Source of the DNA: Corallococcus interemptor
GTDB lineage: Bacteria; Myxococcota; Myxococcia; Myxococcales; Myxococcaceae
Assembly (NCBI RefSeq): GCF_003668875.1
Contig: NZ_RAWM01000067.1
Location: 1-46,417 of the forward strand
DNA length: 46,417 nt
Direction: 5' to 3'
Both the position numbers and the translations under genes were made by a program. Below, one piece after another: positions 1 through 7,591 of this stretch. How positions within the stretch are numbered: the first letter of the stretch is position 1; every line of letters starts with the position of its first letter. The notes beneath the pieces are model-generated. The model did no database searches, was not told the DNA's origin, and was given only the letters and a program-made list of their open reading frames with translations.

Positions 1-1
1 G

Positions 2-475
2 GGGTTCGCGGGGGTGGCGCTGCTCAACCTGGGTGGGGACATGGGAGGCGGAGGCGTGGCGGCGCTGGCGGTGGTGGTGGCGCCCATGGCGTGGGCCTTC
101 GGGTCGGTGTGGAGCCGGAGGCTGCCGATGGCCGCGGGGTTGATGACGCCGGCGACGCAGATGTTGAGCGCGGGCGTGATGATGATGGGGGTGAGTTTCG
201 GGTTGGGGGAGCGGATGGCGGACGTGGTGCCCGCGCGCGCGCTGGCGTCGTTCGTGTATCTGGTGGTGTTCGGTTCGCTGGTGGCGTTCAGCGCGTACGG
301 GTACCTGCTGAGGCACGCACGGCCGGCGCTCGCGACGAGCTACGCGTACGTGAACCCGGCGGTGGCGGTGCTCCTGGGAGTGGTGTTCGCGGGAGAGACG
401 CTGGGCCCCCTGACCTGGGCGGCGATGGGCGCCATCCTGGTCGCGGTGATGCTGCTGGCGCGAGGAAGGCGTTGA
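2..475 (+). CDS. EamA/DMT family permease (3' part)
   Basis: C-terminal half of a drug/metabolite transporter of the EamA family. The window opens inside the gene, so the true start lies upstream. The visible 157 residues begin in frame at base 2 (GFAGVALLNL) and form about five hydrophobic helices. The last ones carry the family-typical pattern SYAYVNPAVAVLLGVVFAGE followed by a final helix and a short RGRR tail. The arrangement resembles YedA-like exporters, which have ten helices and move small metabolites across the inner membrane. The substrate cannot be read from sequence. The gene runs towards the DUF4157 gene on the other strand with only 7 bases between the stop codons. Confidence 0.85.
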   Translation, partial: GFAGVALLNLGGDMGGGGVAALAVVVAPMAWAFGSVWSRRLPMAAGLMTPATQMLSAGVMMMGVSFGLGERMADVVPARALASFVYLVVFGSLVAFSAYGYLLRHARPALATSYAYVNPAVAVLLGVVFAGETLGPLTWAAMGAILVAVMLLARGRR

Positions 476-482
476 GCCGGCT

Positions 483-2285
483 TTAGCGCCCGCAGCGGCT
501 GAGCTTGGAGACGCACAACGTCAGGGCATTGGCGAAGCCGTGGGCGTAACAGCTCTCGTGCCAGGACTGGGCGATGAGCGGATCATTGACCTGGGTGGGC
601 ACGCGGGTCATCTGGAAGAAGCCTCGTTGCTCGCCGCCATGGAGCTGGGGACCATCGCGGTCCTCGTAGTTGCGGGCGTAGTTCTCGAAGGTGATGCGGT
701 CCGCGCCGCTCTCCGCGACCACGCCGCCCCAGTGATACTCCCACACCGGTTCGCAGTAGACGGGCGGAGGGATGGGCGCTGCCGGGCGGGGAGCGACCTC
801 GTCCCGCATCCGCATCCAGTTGCGGTGCTGGGCGTCCTGATAGCGCTCCATGGCGCCCACGGAGTAGGTCTGGAACGCGTCGCCCACGCGCGGGTTCGCA
901 TGGGAGTTGAGGCCCAGCCGGAAGAGCAGCTGCTCGTAGCGTGCGCCCAGCGTGGCCGCGTTGAGGTTGACGCCGTTGAGGGTCATGGCGGCGTTGGCGC
1001 GGACGCGGTTCACCAACCGGCCGTAGTTGCGGCCAATGGGGCCATAGAAGCCCGCGAGCGCCGCCATCTGGGCCGGAGGGGTGTTGGCGCCCACCAGCGC
1101 GTTCTGCAATCCCACCTGGTAGTCGTTGACCGCGCGCTGCCGGGCCGCGGCGGCGTTGGGGCCCTCGCCCTGTCCATGGAAGAGGAACGTGGTGATGAGC
1201 ACCGCCAGCCGGAAGGGGATGTCGCCATGGGTCGGGTAGGCATGGGCCCATCCTCCGAGCTGCCAGCGCGGGAGGTTGAGGAAGAGCTGATTGCCGGACG
1301 GGTTGAGCCTCACGGTGCGCCGCGAGTCCTGCTGCTCCCCCATGACCTTGCCGGAGATTTCGTTGCAGTTCTGCGACACGGGGGGATCGAACAGCCCGTC
1401 CTCGGACATGGCCACCTGGAACAGCCGCTTGGGTCCCGGACCGCTCAGGAAGGGCAGGCAGCCTGGCTGCGCGGGGGGACCGACTTCGAGGTAGCGGGGC
1501 CCGGGGACCTTGGCGATCCGGTAGTTGGAGCCCGCGGAACGCAGCGCGCGGTTGCACCGGTCGATGGCGCGGTCGGTGGCGAAGAAGTGCTTGGCCTGCT
1601 CGTGGCGGGGATTGGTGTCCTCGACGGCGAGCTCGTTGTCATCCGAGAACCGGAGCGCGACCTGGTTGTGGGCGCGCACCATGACGTTCGCCGTGCCGGC
1701 ATCGATGAGGAAGCTGTCGGGGTTCGTCTTCGGGTAGGGCTGGGGCCGCAGGCCGTCCCGCTGCGTCTCGAAGGTGGCGTTGTGGAGGTTGACGTGCTGG
1801 GCGCCGAACTGGGCGTTCGGGACGACGTGGTACGCCTGAAGCGCGGGAGTGGGCGAGGTCCCCCGGCCCGCGCCCGTCCAGCAGTCACGCGCACCCGACA
1901 GGGCCCGTGCCGCCAGGGCCTCGGCCTCTGCTTCGAGGGCTCCATCCACGAGCAGCCCGGCCCCACCGTTTCCGTGAGGGACGCGCCCCGCGCGCTGTTG
2001 CAGCACATGCACCAGTTCGTGCGCGAGGATCCGGCCGCCGCGAGCCAGGTCGTGTTCCAGGGTTCCCGGAGCGAAGAGGATCCGCTCGCCCCAGCACAGG
2101 GCCTGTGCTCCCAGCCTCGCGACGAGGGGATGCTCGTGCAGGCGAACGGCGCTCAGGTCGGCCCCGAAGGCGCGCTCGAACCGGGCACGCAGCCGCGGTG
2201 GGAGTGCCTGTCCCCCAGCGCAGGCCTGCGCCAGGAGCGAGGGGGAGATCCAACCGTGCCGAGCGTCCAAGGTCCGTGCTCCCAT
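483..2285 (-). CDS. DUF4157 (eCIS-core) domain protein, putative secreted effector
   Basis: A 600-residue protein. The N-terminal ~100 residues match the DUF4157 or eCIS-core metalloprotease domain: a leader about LPP..RARFERAFGADLSAVRLH, then the zinc motif HELVHVLQQ at about residues 89-97 (His89, Glu90, His93). Proteins with this domain are commonly cargo of extracellular contractile injection systems or other secreted effectors. The C-terminus carries a segment often seen in the same effectors (WGGVVAESGADRITFENYAR, then FFQM and a WHES motif). The middle ~350 residues I do not recognise. They may hold an activity, but no catalytic motif is obvious. No signal peptide is visible, which suits injection-system cargo. 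The start gives an N-terminus that fits the family, although no Shine-Dalgarno sequence precedes it. The gene diverges from the toxin-immunity operon at 2434. No contractile-sheath gene is in this window. Confidence 0.75.
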   Translation of the reverse strand: MGARTLDARHGWISPSLLAQACAGGQALPPRLRARFERAFGADLSAVRLHEHPLVARLGAQALCWGERILFAPGTLEHDLARGGRILAHELVHVLQQRAGRVPHGNGGAGLLVDGALEAEAEALAARALSGARDCWTGAGRGTSPTPALQAYHVVPNAQFGAQHVNLHNATFETQRDGLRPQPYPKTNPDSFLIDAGTANVMVRAHNQVALRFSDDNELAVEDTNPRHEQAKHFFATDRAIDRCNRALRSAGSNYRIAKVPGPRYLEVGPPAQPGCLPFLSGPGPKRLFQVAMSEDGLFDPPVSQNCNEISGKVMGEQQDSRRTVRLNPSGNQLFLNLPRWQLGGWAHAYPTHGDIPFRLAVLITTFLFHGQGEGPNAAAARQRAVNDYQVGLQNALVGANTPPAQMAALAGFYGPIGRNYGRLVNRVRANAAMTLNGVNLNAATLGARYEQLLFRLGLNSHANPRVGDAFQTYSVGAMERYQDAQHRNWMRMRDEVAPRPAAPIPPPVYCEPVWEYHWGGVVAESGADRITFENYARNYEDRDGPQLHGGEQRGFFQMTRVPTQVNDPLIAQSWHESCYAHGFANALTLCVSKLSRCGR

Positions 2286-2433
2286 GTATCAGGCGTGTCT
2301 CGTGAAGTGTCTTGTTACACCAGGGCGCACAGCACACGCGAGCGCGGCCATGGTCCTTGGAATCCAGGTGACTCCTTCAAGCATGGACATCGCCGGAGCT
2401 GGAGGAGGCAATAGAGTCCGGCGCGTGCGTCCC

Positions 2434-3234
2434 GTGACGAGTCTCTGGGTGGTGGGTGCGTTGCTCACGGCGTGTACCGGGGGTTCACGGCATTCCCGGC
2501 ACGGAGACCTGGGGTTCGTGGATTCGGAGACGGCCGGCAAGGCACGGCACGCGGCCTACGTGGCGGAGCAGGCCTCCGCGAGGGCCGCGACCCTGGCCAT
2601 GGCCTCCCCGTTGGTTCGGGCCATTCCGCCGGCCGTGCTCGCGCTGATGCAACAGGACCACGACGCGGATGAACTGGAGAAGCAGCTCACCGCCTGCGCG
2701 GTGCAAGCCGAGCAGGTGGGGAACGCACGCTACTTCCATGGCCGGCCTCCGACGCGGCAGGAGTGCGCCGAGGTGGTGGAGCAGGACCGCTGTGGCAACC
2801 CGGTCACCCGGGCCATGTTCCTGGGCAAGCAGAAGCATGTGCTCGCGCTGGCATGCGCGGAGCAGGTGCTGAAGAAGCTGTGGCCCGCGCCCTTCAGCAT
2901 CGAGCAGCGCTACCGCTACTACCCCCATGCCCGGATGGTGGAGAGCATCAGCAAGGACAAGGAAGCGCGGCTCATCGCCGATGGCTGCACCGATGAACTC
3001 CGGGGCACCATCAAGCCGGACATCGTGCTCCACGAGGACCGCAGCCTCCTGCTGAAGTCCGTGCTCACGCTGGACTTCAAGTTCCCGTGCCCGGACACAA
3101 ACGGGCCCACCTGGGCGAGGTATGACACAGGCTCCTACGCCGGCAGGTCCCAGCGAACCGTCTACGAGGAAGCCCTGGGAGGGCAGGCCTTGCTCATTTC
3201 GCCTCGTACAGGCGTAAAGGAGGTGAAACCATGA
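2434..3234 (+). CDS. Lipoprotein toxin 1, PD-(D/E)xK nuclease-like (SitA-like)
   Basis: A 266-residue predicted lipoprotein, the first of three paralogues. A short hydrophobic leader ends in a lipobox (ALLTAC). The mature part starts TGGSRHSRHG and is followed by an Ala-rich helix, a Cys-containing central domain (RQECAEVVEQDRCG) and a C-terminal domain with IKPDIVLHE and LTLDFKFPC. Asp196 and Asp214-Phe-Lys216 are spaced as in PD-(D/E)xK nuclease-fold toxins, so DNase or RNase activity is inferred. The next gene encodes a DUF3396 immunity protein, overlapping by ATGA. I chose the GTG at 2434 by alignment with copies 2 and 3; GTG 2425 and ATG 2383 are in-frame alternatives. Copy 1 has a few extra residues in the Ala-rich linker (near SPLVRAIPP). 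A lipoprotein toxin with adjacent immunity recalls SitA/SitI of Myxococcus xanthus; homology to SitA is an inference. Confidence 0.7.
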   Translation: MTSLWVVGALLTACTGGSRHSRHGDLGFVDSETAGKARHAAYVAEQASARAATLAMASPLVRAIPPAVLALMQQDHDADELEKQLTACAVQAEQVGNARYFHGRPPTRQECAEVVEQDRCGNPVTRAMFLGKQKHVLALACAEQVLKKLWPAPFSIEQRYRYYPHARMVESISKDKEARLIADGCTDELRGTIKPDIVLHEDRSLLLKSVLTLDFKFPCPDTNGPTWARYDTGSYAGRSQRTVYEEALGGQALLISPRTGVKEVKP

Positions 3235-4169
3235 TCAGGGAATACCCTGTCATCCGCCTGTGGTCGAAAGGCTCGCCCCCGCTCCCCGCGGCTCGCGATG
3301 GCATTGGCCTCAGCTTCTTCATCCACCGCGATCACACGGAGATCGCGCCCGCTGTATGGCGTGCGCTGCAGGCCTATCTTCGAGCCATTCCTCCGGGCTC
3401 GCTGGGTTGGTACGGCACGGATGACGGCGACATCCTGGAGCTTGATGACAAGGGCTGGGAGGTGGTTCGCCAACAGATGCTCGAGCGCCCCTGGGGATAC
3501 AGCGGGAACGCGAGCCTGTCGGAGAGCCCCGGCGGAGGTGAAGTCTCCAGCGGCTACATCTTCGAGTACGAAGGCCATCCGCTTGATACGCCGTTCGGCA
3601 AGGCACCCATCAACTCGGTGTCATTCACGTTTCCCACGGACTACCTCTTGGGAAATGGTGCGGCCCATCTCCGCGCACTGACGCTGGAGCTCGCTCGCGA
3701 GCTTCCGTTCAACTTCGGATACGCCAGCTTCGCCATCACCTCGTCCCATGGCATGTCGGGCGCGGCGAAGTGGGACCACGTCGAGGACCTCCTCACTCGC
3801 TATCCGGGCCTGGACCTCCACCACGGCACCGGGTTCCACTCCATCCTCGGCGCCCGAGCCCTGGCCCCCGCCTGGCTCACGTTCTTGGGCCAGCCCCTGC
3901 TGGGACAGCTGGGCGGCATCGCCGCGCTCCGGAAAGTGCTTCCGTTCCCGGAAGTCTCACTGCTCCCCATGGACGGAGACCGCGTGCTCATCACGTTGGA
4001 CGACTGGCCGGACCCCATCGACACGCAGGAAAAGGCCATCCCTCCCCAGTACCGCGCGCTGGCCCGCCTGATGGAGCCCTTCCTCTTCAGGTACGAAGGC
4101 GAAGAGACAGAGCTCCCTCTCTACCAGCAGGACACGAACCGGTGGATCCGCCGGTTCCTCCAACCCTGA
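3231..4169 (+). CDS. DUF3396 (type VI immunity family) protein, immunity 1
   Basis: A 312-residue cytoplasmic-looking protein with no signal peptide or membrane helix. Its pattern matches the DUF3396 immunity family: an SFFIHR strand near residue 30, FTFPTDYL in the middle, ELPFNFGYASFAI, RYPGLD, then ALAPAWLTFLGQPLLGQLGG. It should bind and neutralise the toxin encoded just upstream. The ATG overlaps the toxin stop as ATGA, and a strong ribosome site (AAAGGAGGTG) lies 6 bases before it, inside the toxin gene, so translation should be both coupled and well initiated. The N-terminal ~190 residues differ clearly from copies 2 and 3, while the C-terminal ~110 are nearly identical. Specificity is therefore probably in the N-terminal part. 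The stop overlaps the next ATG as TGATG. Confidence 0.8.
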   Translation: MIREYPVIRLWSKGSPPLPAARDGIGLSFFIHRDHTEIAPAVWRALQAYLRAIPPGSLGWYGTDDGDILELDDKGWEVVRQQMLERPWGYSGNASLSESPGGGEVSSGYIFEYEGHPLDTPFGKAPINSVSFTFPTDYLLGNGAAHLRALTLELARELPFNFGYASFAITSSHGMSGAAKWDHVEDLLTRYPGLDLHHGTGFHSILGARALAPAWLTFLGQPLLGQLGGIAALRKVLPFPEVSLLPMDGDRVLITLDDWPDPIDTQEKAIPPQYRALARLMEPFLFRYEGEETELPLYQQDTNRWIRRFLQP

Positions 4170-4966
4170 TGGCAGTTCGACAGCGCATGAGTCTCTGGGT
4201 CGCCTGTGCCCTGCTGACGGCATGTGCCGGTGGCTCACGGCATTCCCGGCACGGAGAGCTGGGGTTCGTGGATTCAGAGACCGCCGGGAAGGCACGGTAC
4301 GCGGCCTACGTGGCGGAGCAGGCATCCACGAGGGCCGCGGCATCGACCCTGGTTCGTGCGGCGCCCGTCCTGATGGGCATGATGCAGCAGGAGCACGACG
4401 CGGACGAACTGGAGAAGGGACTCGCCGCCTGCGCGGCGCAAGCCGAGCAGGTGGGGAACGCACGCTACTTCCACGACCGGCCTCCGACGCGGCAGGAGTG
4501 CGCCGAGGTTGTCGAGAAGGACCGCTGCGGCAATCCCGTGACCCGAGCCATGTTCCTGGGCAGGCAGAAGCACGTGCTCGCCCTTCAGTGCGCGGAGCAG
4601 GTGTTGAAGAAGCTGTGGCCCGCGCCCTTCAGCATCGAGCAGCGCTACCGCTACTACCCGAACGCCCGGATGGTGGAGAGCATCAGCAAGGAGAAGGAAG
4701 CGCGGCTCATCACCGATGGCTGCACCGAAGAACTCCGGGGCACCATCAAGCCGGACATCGTTCTTCACGAGAGCCGCACCCAGCTGCTGAAGGCCGTGCT
4801 CACGCTGGACTTCAAGTTCCCGTGCCCCGACAGCAACCTGCCAAAGTGGGCGCTGTATGGCCCCGGCAGTCCCTACGTCGGCAAGAACCAGGGTGAAGTT
4901 TATGAAGCCGCACTGGGCGGACCGGCTCTGCTCATCTCACCAGGCAATGGAGTGAAGCCGCCATGA
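4169..4966 (+). CDS. Lipoprotein toxin 2, PD-(D/E)xK nuclease-like (SitA-like)
   Basis: A 265-residue paralogue of the 2434 gene. The leader ends in lipobox LLTAC with Cys19 as the predicted lipidated residue. The mature N-terminus, the Cys-containing central domain and the KPD196...LD214FK216 nuclease-like core are almost unchanged. Divergence is confined to the last ~45 residues (from about PDSNLPKW) and a few linker positions. The chosen ATG overlaps the stop of immunity 1 (TGATG), as in copy 3; ATG 4187 is an internal alternative. The stop overlaps immunity 2 as ATGA. As for copy 1, a nuclease toxin delivered as a lipoprotein is an inference from motif and context. No immunity or toxin assay can be read from sequence. 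Confidence 0.7.
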   Translation: MAVRQRMSLWVACALLTACAGGSRHSRHGELGFVDSETAGKARYAAYVAEQASTRAAASTLVRAAPVLMGMMQQEHDADELEKGLAACAAQAEQVGNARYFHDRPPTRQECAEVVEKDRCGNPVTRAMFLGRQKHVLALQCAEQVLKKLWPAPFSIEQRYRYYPNARMVESISKEKEARLITDGCTEELRGTIKPDIVLHESRTQLLKAVLTLDFKFPCPDSNLPKWALYGPGSPYVGKNQGEVYEAALGGPALLISPGNGVKPP

Positions 4967-5886
4967 GTGACGCATTTCCAGTCATCCAGCTGCGCGCCAG
5001 GAAAGGCTGGCTCGCCGGCCGGGATGGCGTTGTCATCTCCTTCTTCATCCATCGGAACCCCGAGGATTTCGCGCCTGCCGCATGGCGCGCCCTGCAGGTC
5101 TACCTTCAAGCCATTCCCCCCGGAACGTTGAGCTGGTACCCGGACGACGACGGCGAGATGGCTCCACTCGATGACACCGGCTTGGATTACATCCGGAGGT
5201 GTCTGCTGGAGTCGCCCTGGAACGGCCTCCGCCCCATTGAGCTCTTGGAAACCCCGAGCGAGGCTGGCGGCTACCACTTTGAGTACTACGGGAGGCGGCT
5301 CGGGGATCCCATTCTCAAGGACCCCATCGGCTCGGTGTCGTTCTCGTTCCCGACTGAGTACCTCAAAAAGCACGGAGCTTCACACCTGCGAGCCCTTGCG
5401 CTCCAACTGGGTCACGAGCTGCCTTTCAACTTCGGCTACGTCAGCTTCGCCATCGTCTCCCCCCAAGGCTTGTTCAGCTCAGGCGACTGGACCATCACCG
5501 AGGCACTCCTCGCCCGGTACCCGGGGCTGGACGCATACAACAACAGGCAGCTCAGCTCAGTCATCGGCACGCATGCCCTGGCACCCGCCTGGCTCACGTT
5601 CCTGGGCCAGCCTCTGCTGGGACAGCTGGGCGGCATCGCCGCGCTCCGGAAAGTGCTTCCGTTCCCGGAAGTCTCACTGCATCCCATGGACGGGGACCGC
5701 ATGCTCGTCACGCTGGACGACTGGCCGGACCCCATCGACACGCAGGAAAAGCCCATTCCCCCCCAGTACCGTGCACTGGCCCGCCTGATGGAGCCCTTCC
5801 TCTTCCAGTACGAAGGCGAAGAGAAAGAGCTCCCTCTCTACCAGCAGGACATGAACCGGTGGATCCGCCGATTCCTTCAACCCTGA
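4963..5886 (+). CDS. DUF3396 (type VI immunity family) protein, immunity 2
   Basis: A 307-residue DUF3396 protein, paralogous to the 3231 gene. It has the same blocks: SFFIHR, FSFPTEYL, ELPFNFGYVSFAI, RYPGLD and APAWLTFLGQPLLGQLGG. The C-terminal third is nearly identical to immunity 1, down to the RWIRRFLQP ending. The N-terminal half is well diverged, for example the stretch after WY around residues 60-105. It begins inside the stop of toxin 2 (ATGA) and ends at TGATG with toxin 3, so it is an internal gene of the six-gene operon. The predicted role is cognate protection against toxin 2. Cross-protection by the shared C-terminal part cannot be excluded. Confidence 0.8.
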   Translation: MSDAFPVIQLRARKGWLAGRDGVVISFFIHRNPEDFAPAAWRALQVYLQAIPPGTLSWYPDDDGEMAPLDDTGLDYIRRCLLESPWNGLRPIELLETPSEAGGYHFEYYGRRLGDPILKDPIGSVSFSFPTEYLKKHGASHLRALALQLGHELPFNFGYVSFAIVSPQGLFSSGDWTITEALLARYPGLDAYNNRQLSSVIGTHALAPAWLTFLGQPLLGQLGGIAALRKVLPFPEVSLHPMDGDRMLVTLDDWPDPIDTQEKPIPPQYRALARLMEPFLFQYEGEEKELPLYQQDMNRWIRRFLQP

Positions 5887-6683
5887 TGGCAGTTCGACAG
5901 CGCATGAGTCTCTGGGTCGCCTGTGCCCTGCTAACGGCATGTGCCAGTGGCTCTCGGCATTCCCGGCACGGGGAGCTGGGGTTCGTGGATTCAGAGACCG
6001 CCGGGAAGGCACGGTACGCGGCCTACGTGGCGGAGCAGGCGTCCACGAGGGCCGCGGCCTCGACCCTGGTCCGTGCGGCGCCCGTCCTGATTGGCTTGAT
6101 GCAGCAGGAGCACGACGCGGACGAACTGGAGAAGGGACTCGCCGCGTGCGCGGTGCAAGCCGAGCACTTGGGGAACGCACGCTACTTCCACGACCGGCCT
6201 CCGACGCGGCAGGAGTGCGCCGAGGTTGTTGAGAAGGACCGCTGCGGCAATCCCGTGACCCGAGCCATGTTCCTGGGCAGGCAGAAGCACGTGCTTGCCC
6301 TGGCGTGTGCGGAGCAGGTGCTGAAGAAGTTGTGGCCCGCGCCCTTCAGCATCGAGCAGCGCTACCGTTACTATCCGAACGCCCGGATGGTGGAGAGCAT
6401 CAGCAAGGAGAAGGAAGCGCGGCTCCTCGCCGATGGCTGCACCGACGAACTCCGGGGCACCATCAAGCCGGACATCGTGCTTCACGAAAACCGCACCCAG
6501 CTGCTGAAGTCCGTGCTCACGCTGGACTTCAAGTTCCCGTGCCCGAGCAGCAACCTGCCACAGTGGACTCGCTATGGTAGCAGCAGCCCATACGCAGACA
6601 GTTTTCAAAACAATATCTACGAAAGAGCATTGGGCGGCCGGGCCCTGCTCATCTCGCCCACCCAGGGAGTCGTGCCACCGTGA
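5886..6683 (+). CDS. Lipoprotein toxin 3, PD-(D/E)xK nuclease-like (SitA-like)
   Basis: A 265-residue paralogue of toxins 1 and 2. Leader MAVRQRMSLW, lipobox LLTAC with Cys19, then ASGSRHSRHG. The nuclease-like core (KPD196, LD214FK216, FKFPC) is retained. The final ~45 residues differ (SSNLPQW..., DSFQNNIYERALGG). The DNA coding for part of this tail (about 6590-6640) is visibly richer in A and T than the rest of the gene, which suggests a different origin for the tail. The start overlaps the stop of immunity 2 (TGATG), and the stop overlaps the GTG of immunity 3 (GTGA). The function is inferred as for copies 1 and 2. Confidence 0.7.
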   Translation: MAVRQRMSLWVACALLTACASGSRHSRHGELGFVDSETAGKARYAAYVAEQASTRAAASTLVRAAPVLIGLMQQEHDADELEKGLAACAVQAEHLGNARYFHDRPPTRQECAEVVEKDRCGNPVTRAMFLGRQKHVLALACAEQVLKKLWPAPFSIEQRYRYYPNARMVESISKEKEARLLADGCTDELRGTIKPDIVLHENRTQLLKSVLTLDFKFPCPSSNLPQWTRYGSSSPYADSFQNNIYERALGGRALLISPTQGVVPP

Positions 6684-7591
6684 ACGAGACCTATCCAATC
6701 ATCAGGCTTCGAGGCAGGAACGATTGGCTCGCGGCACGGGACGGCATTGTCTTTTCCTATTTCATCCATCGTGATTACTCGGAGGTCGGCTCAGCGGTCT
6801 GGCGCGCGATCGAGGCCTACCTTCGCGTCATTCCGCCCGGCTCACTCAATTGGTACACGTCAGCGGACGGCGACATGGTCCCACTCGACGACGAAGGATG
6901 GGAACACAACCGTGAGGAGGTGGCTGGACGCACCGGTGGCGGCGGCAGGACCGCTGAGTTGAGGGAAAGCCCCAGTGAAACCGGCGGCTATCAGGTCGAA
7001 TACTACGGACGACGGCTCGACAGCCCCTTTCATGATGCTCCCATTACCACCTTGGCGTTCACGTTCCCCACGGAGTACCTCGTGGAGCACGGCGTGGCCC
7101 GCCTTCGCACCCTGGCGCTCGAGCTGGCTCGTGAGCTGCCCTTCAACTTCGGTTACGCCAGCTTCGCCCTTGTTTCGACACAAGGCTCTTGGGCCGCAGG
7201 CGATTGGAACATCACCGAAGCGCTCCTCGCTCGCTATCCCGGCCTGGATGCGCCTCATGCCACGAGATTCAGTTCCATCCTCGGAACCCGGGCCCTGGCA
7301 CCCGCCTGGCTCACGTTCCTCGGTCAGCCCCTGCTGGGCCGGCTGGGCGGCATCGCCGCGCTCCGCAACGCGCTCCCCTTCCCCGAGGTCTCCCTGCTTC
7401 CCATGGACGGAGACCGCGTGCTCGTCACGCTGGACGAATGGCCAGACCCCATCGACACGCAGGAAAAGGCCATCCCTCCCCAGTACCGCGCGCTGGCCCG
7501 CCTGATGGAGCCCTTCCTCTTCCAGCACGAAGCGGAGGGACTGTCCCTCCATGAGAGCGACACGAACCGGTGGATCCGCCGGTTCCTCTAG
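6680..7591 (+). CDS. DUF3396 (type VI immunity family) protein, immunity 3
   Basis: A 303-residue DUF3396 protein and last gene of the operon. Family blocks are present (SYFIHR, FTFPTEYL, ELPFNFGYASFAL, RYPGLD, APAWLTFLGQPLLGRLGG). It begins with GTG overlapping the toxin 3 stop. The N-terminal half is divergent, with an extra Gly-rich stretch (TGGGGR) near residue 90. The C-terminal third again resembles immunities 1 and 2, but the end is shorter and altered (HEAEGLSLHESD) and lacks the final QP. The stop codon TAG is read in the other direction as the stop of the sensor kinase at 7588, so the two convergent genes share CTAG. The predicted role is cognate protection against toxin 3. Confidence 0.8.
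   Translation: MNETYPIIRLRGRNDWLAARDGIVFSYFIHRDYSEVGSAVWRAIEAYLRVIPPGSLNWYTSADGDMVPLDDEGWEHNREEVAGRTGGGGRTAELRESPSETGGYQVEYYGRRLDSPFHDAPITTLAFTFPTEYLVEHGVARLRTLALELARELPFNFGYASFALVSTQGSWAAGDWNITEALLARYPGLDAPHATRFSSILGTRALAPAWLTFLGQPLLGRLGGIAALRNALPFPEVSLLPMDGDRVLVTLDEWPDPIDTQEKAIPPQYRALARLMEPFLFQHEAEGLSLHESDTNRWIRRFL

Noticed and set aside
540-2414. A 624-codon rightward frame opposite the DUF4157 gene
   Set aside because: No recognisable domains and typical shadow composition; the opposite strand carries a complete DUF4157 protein.
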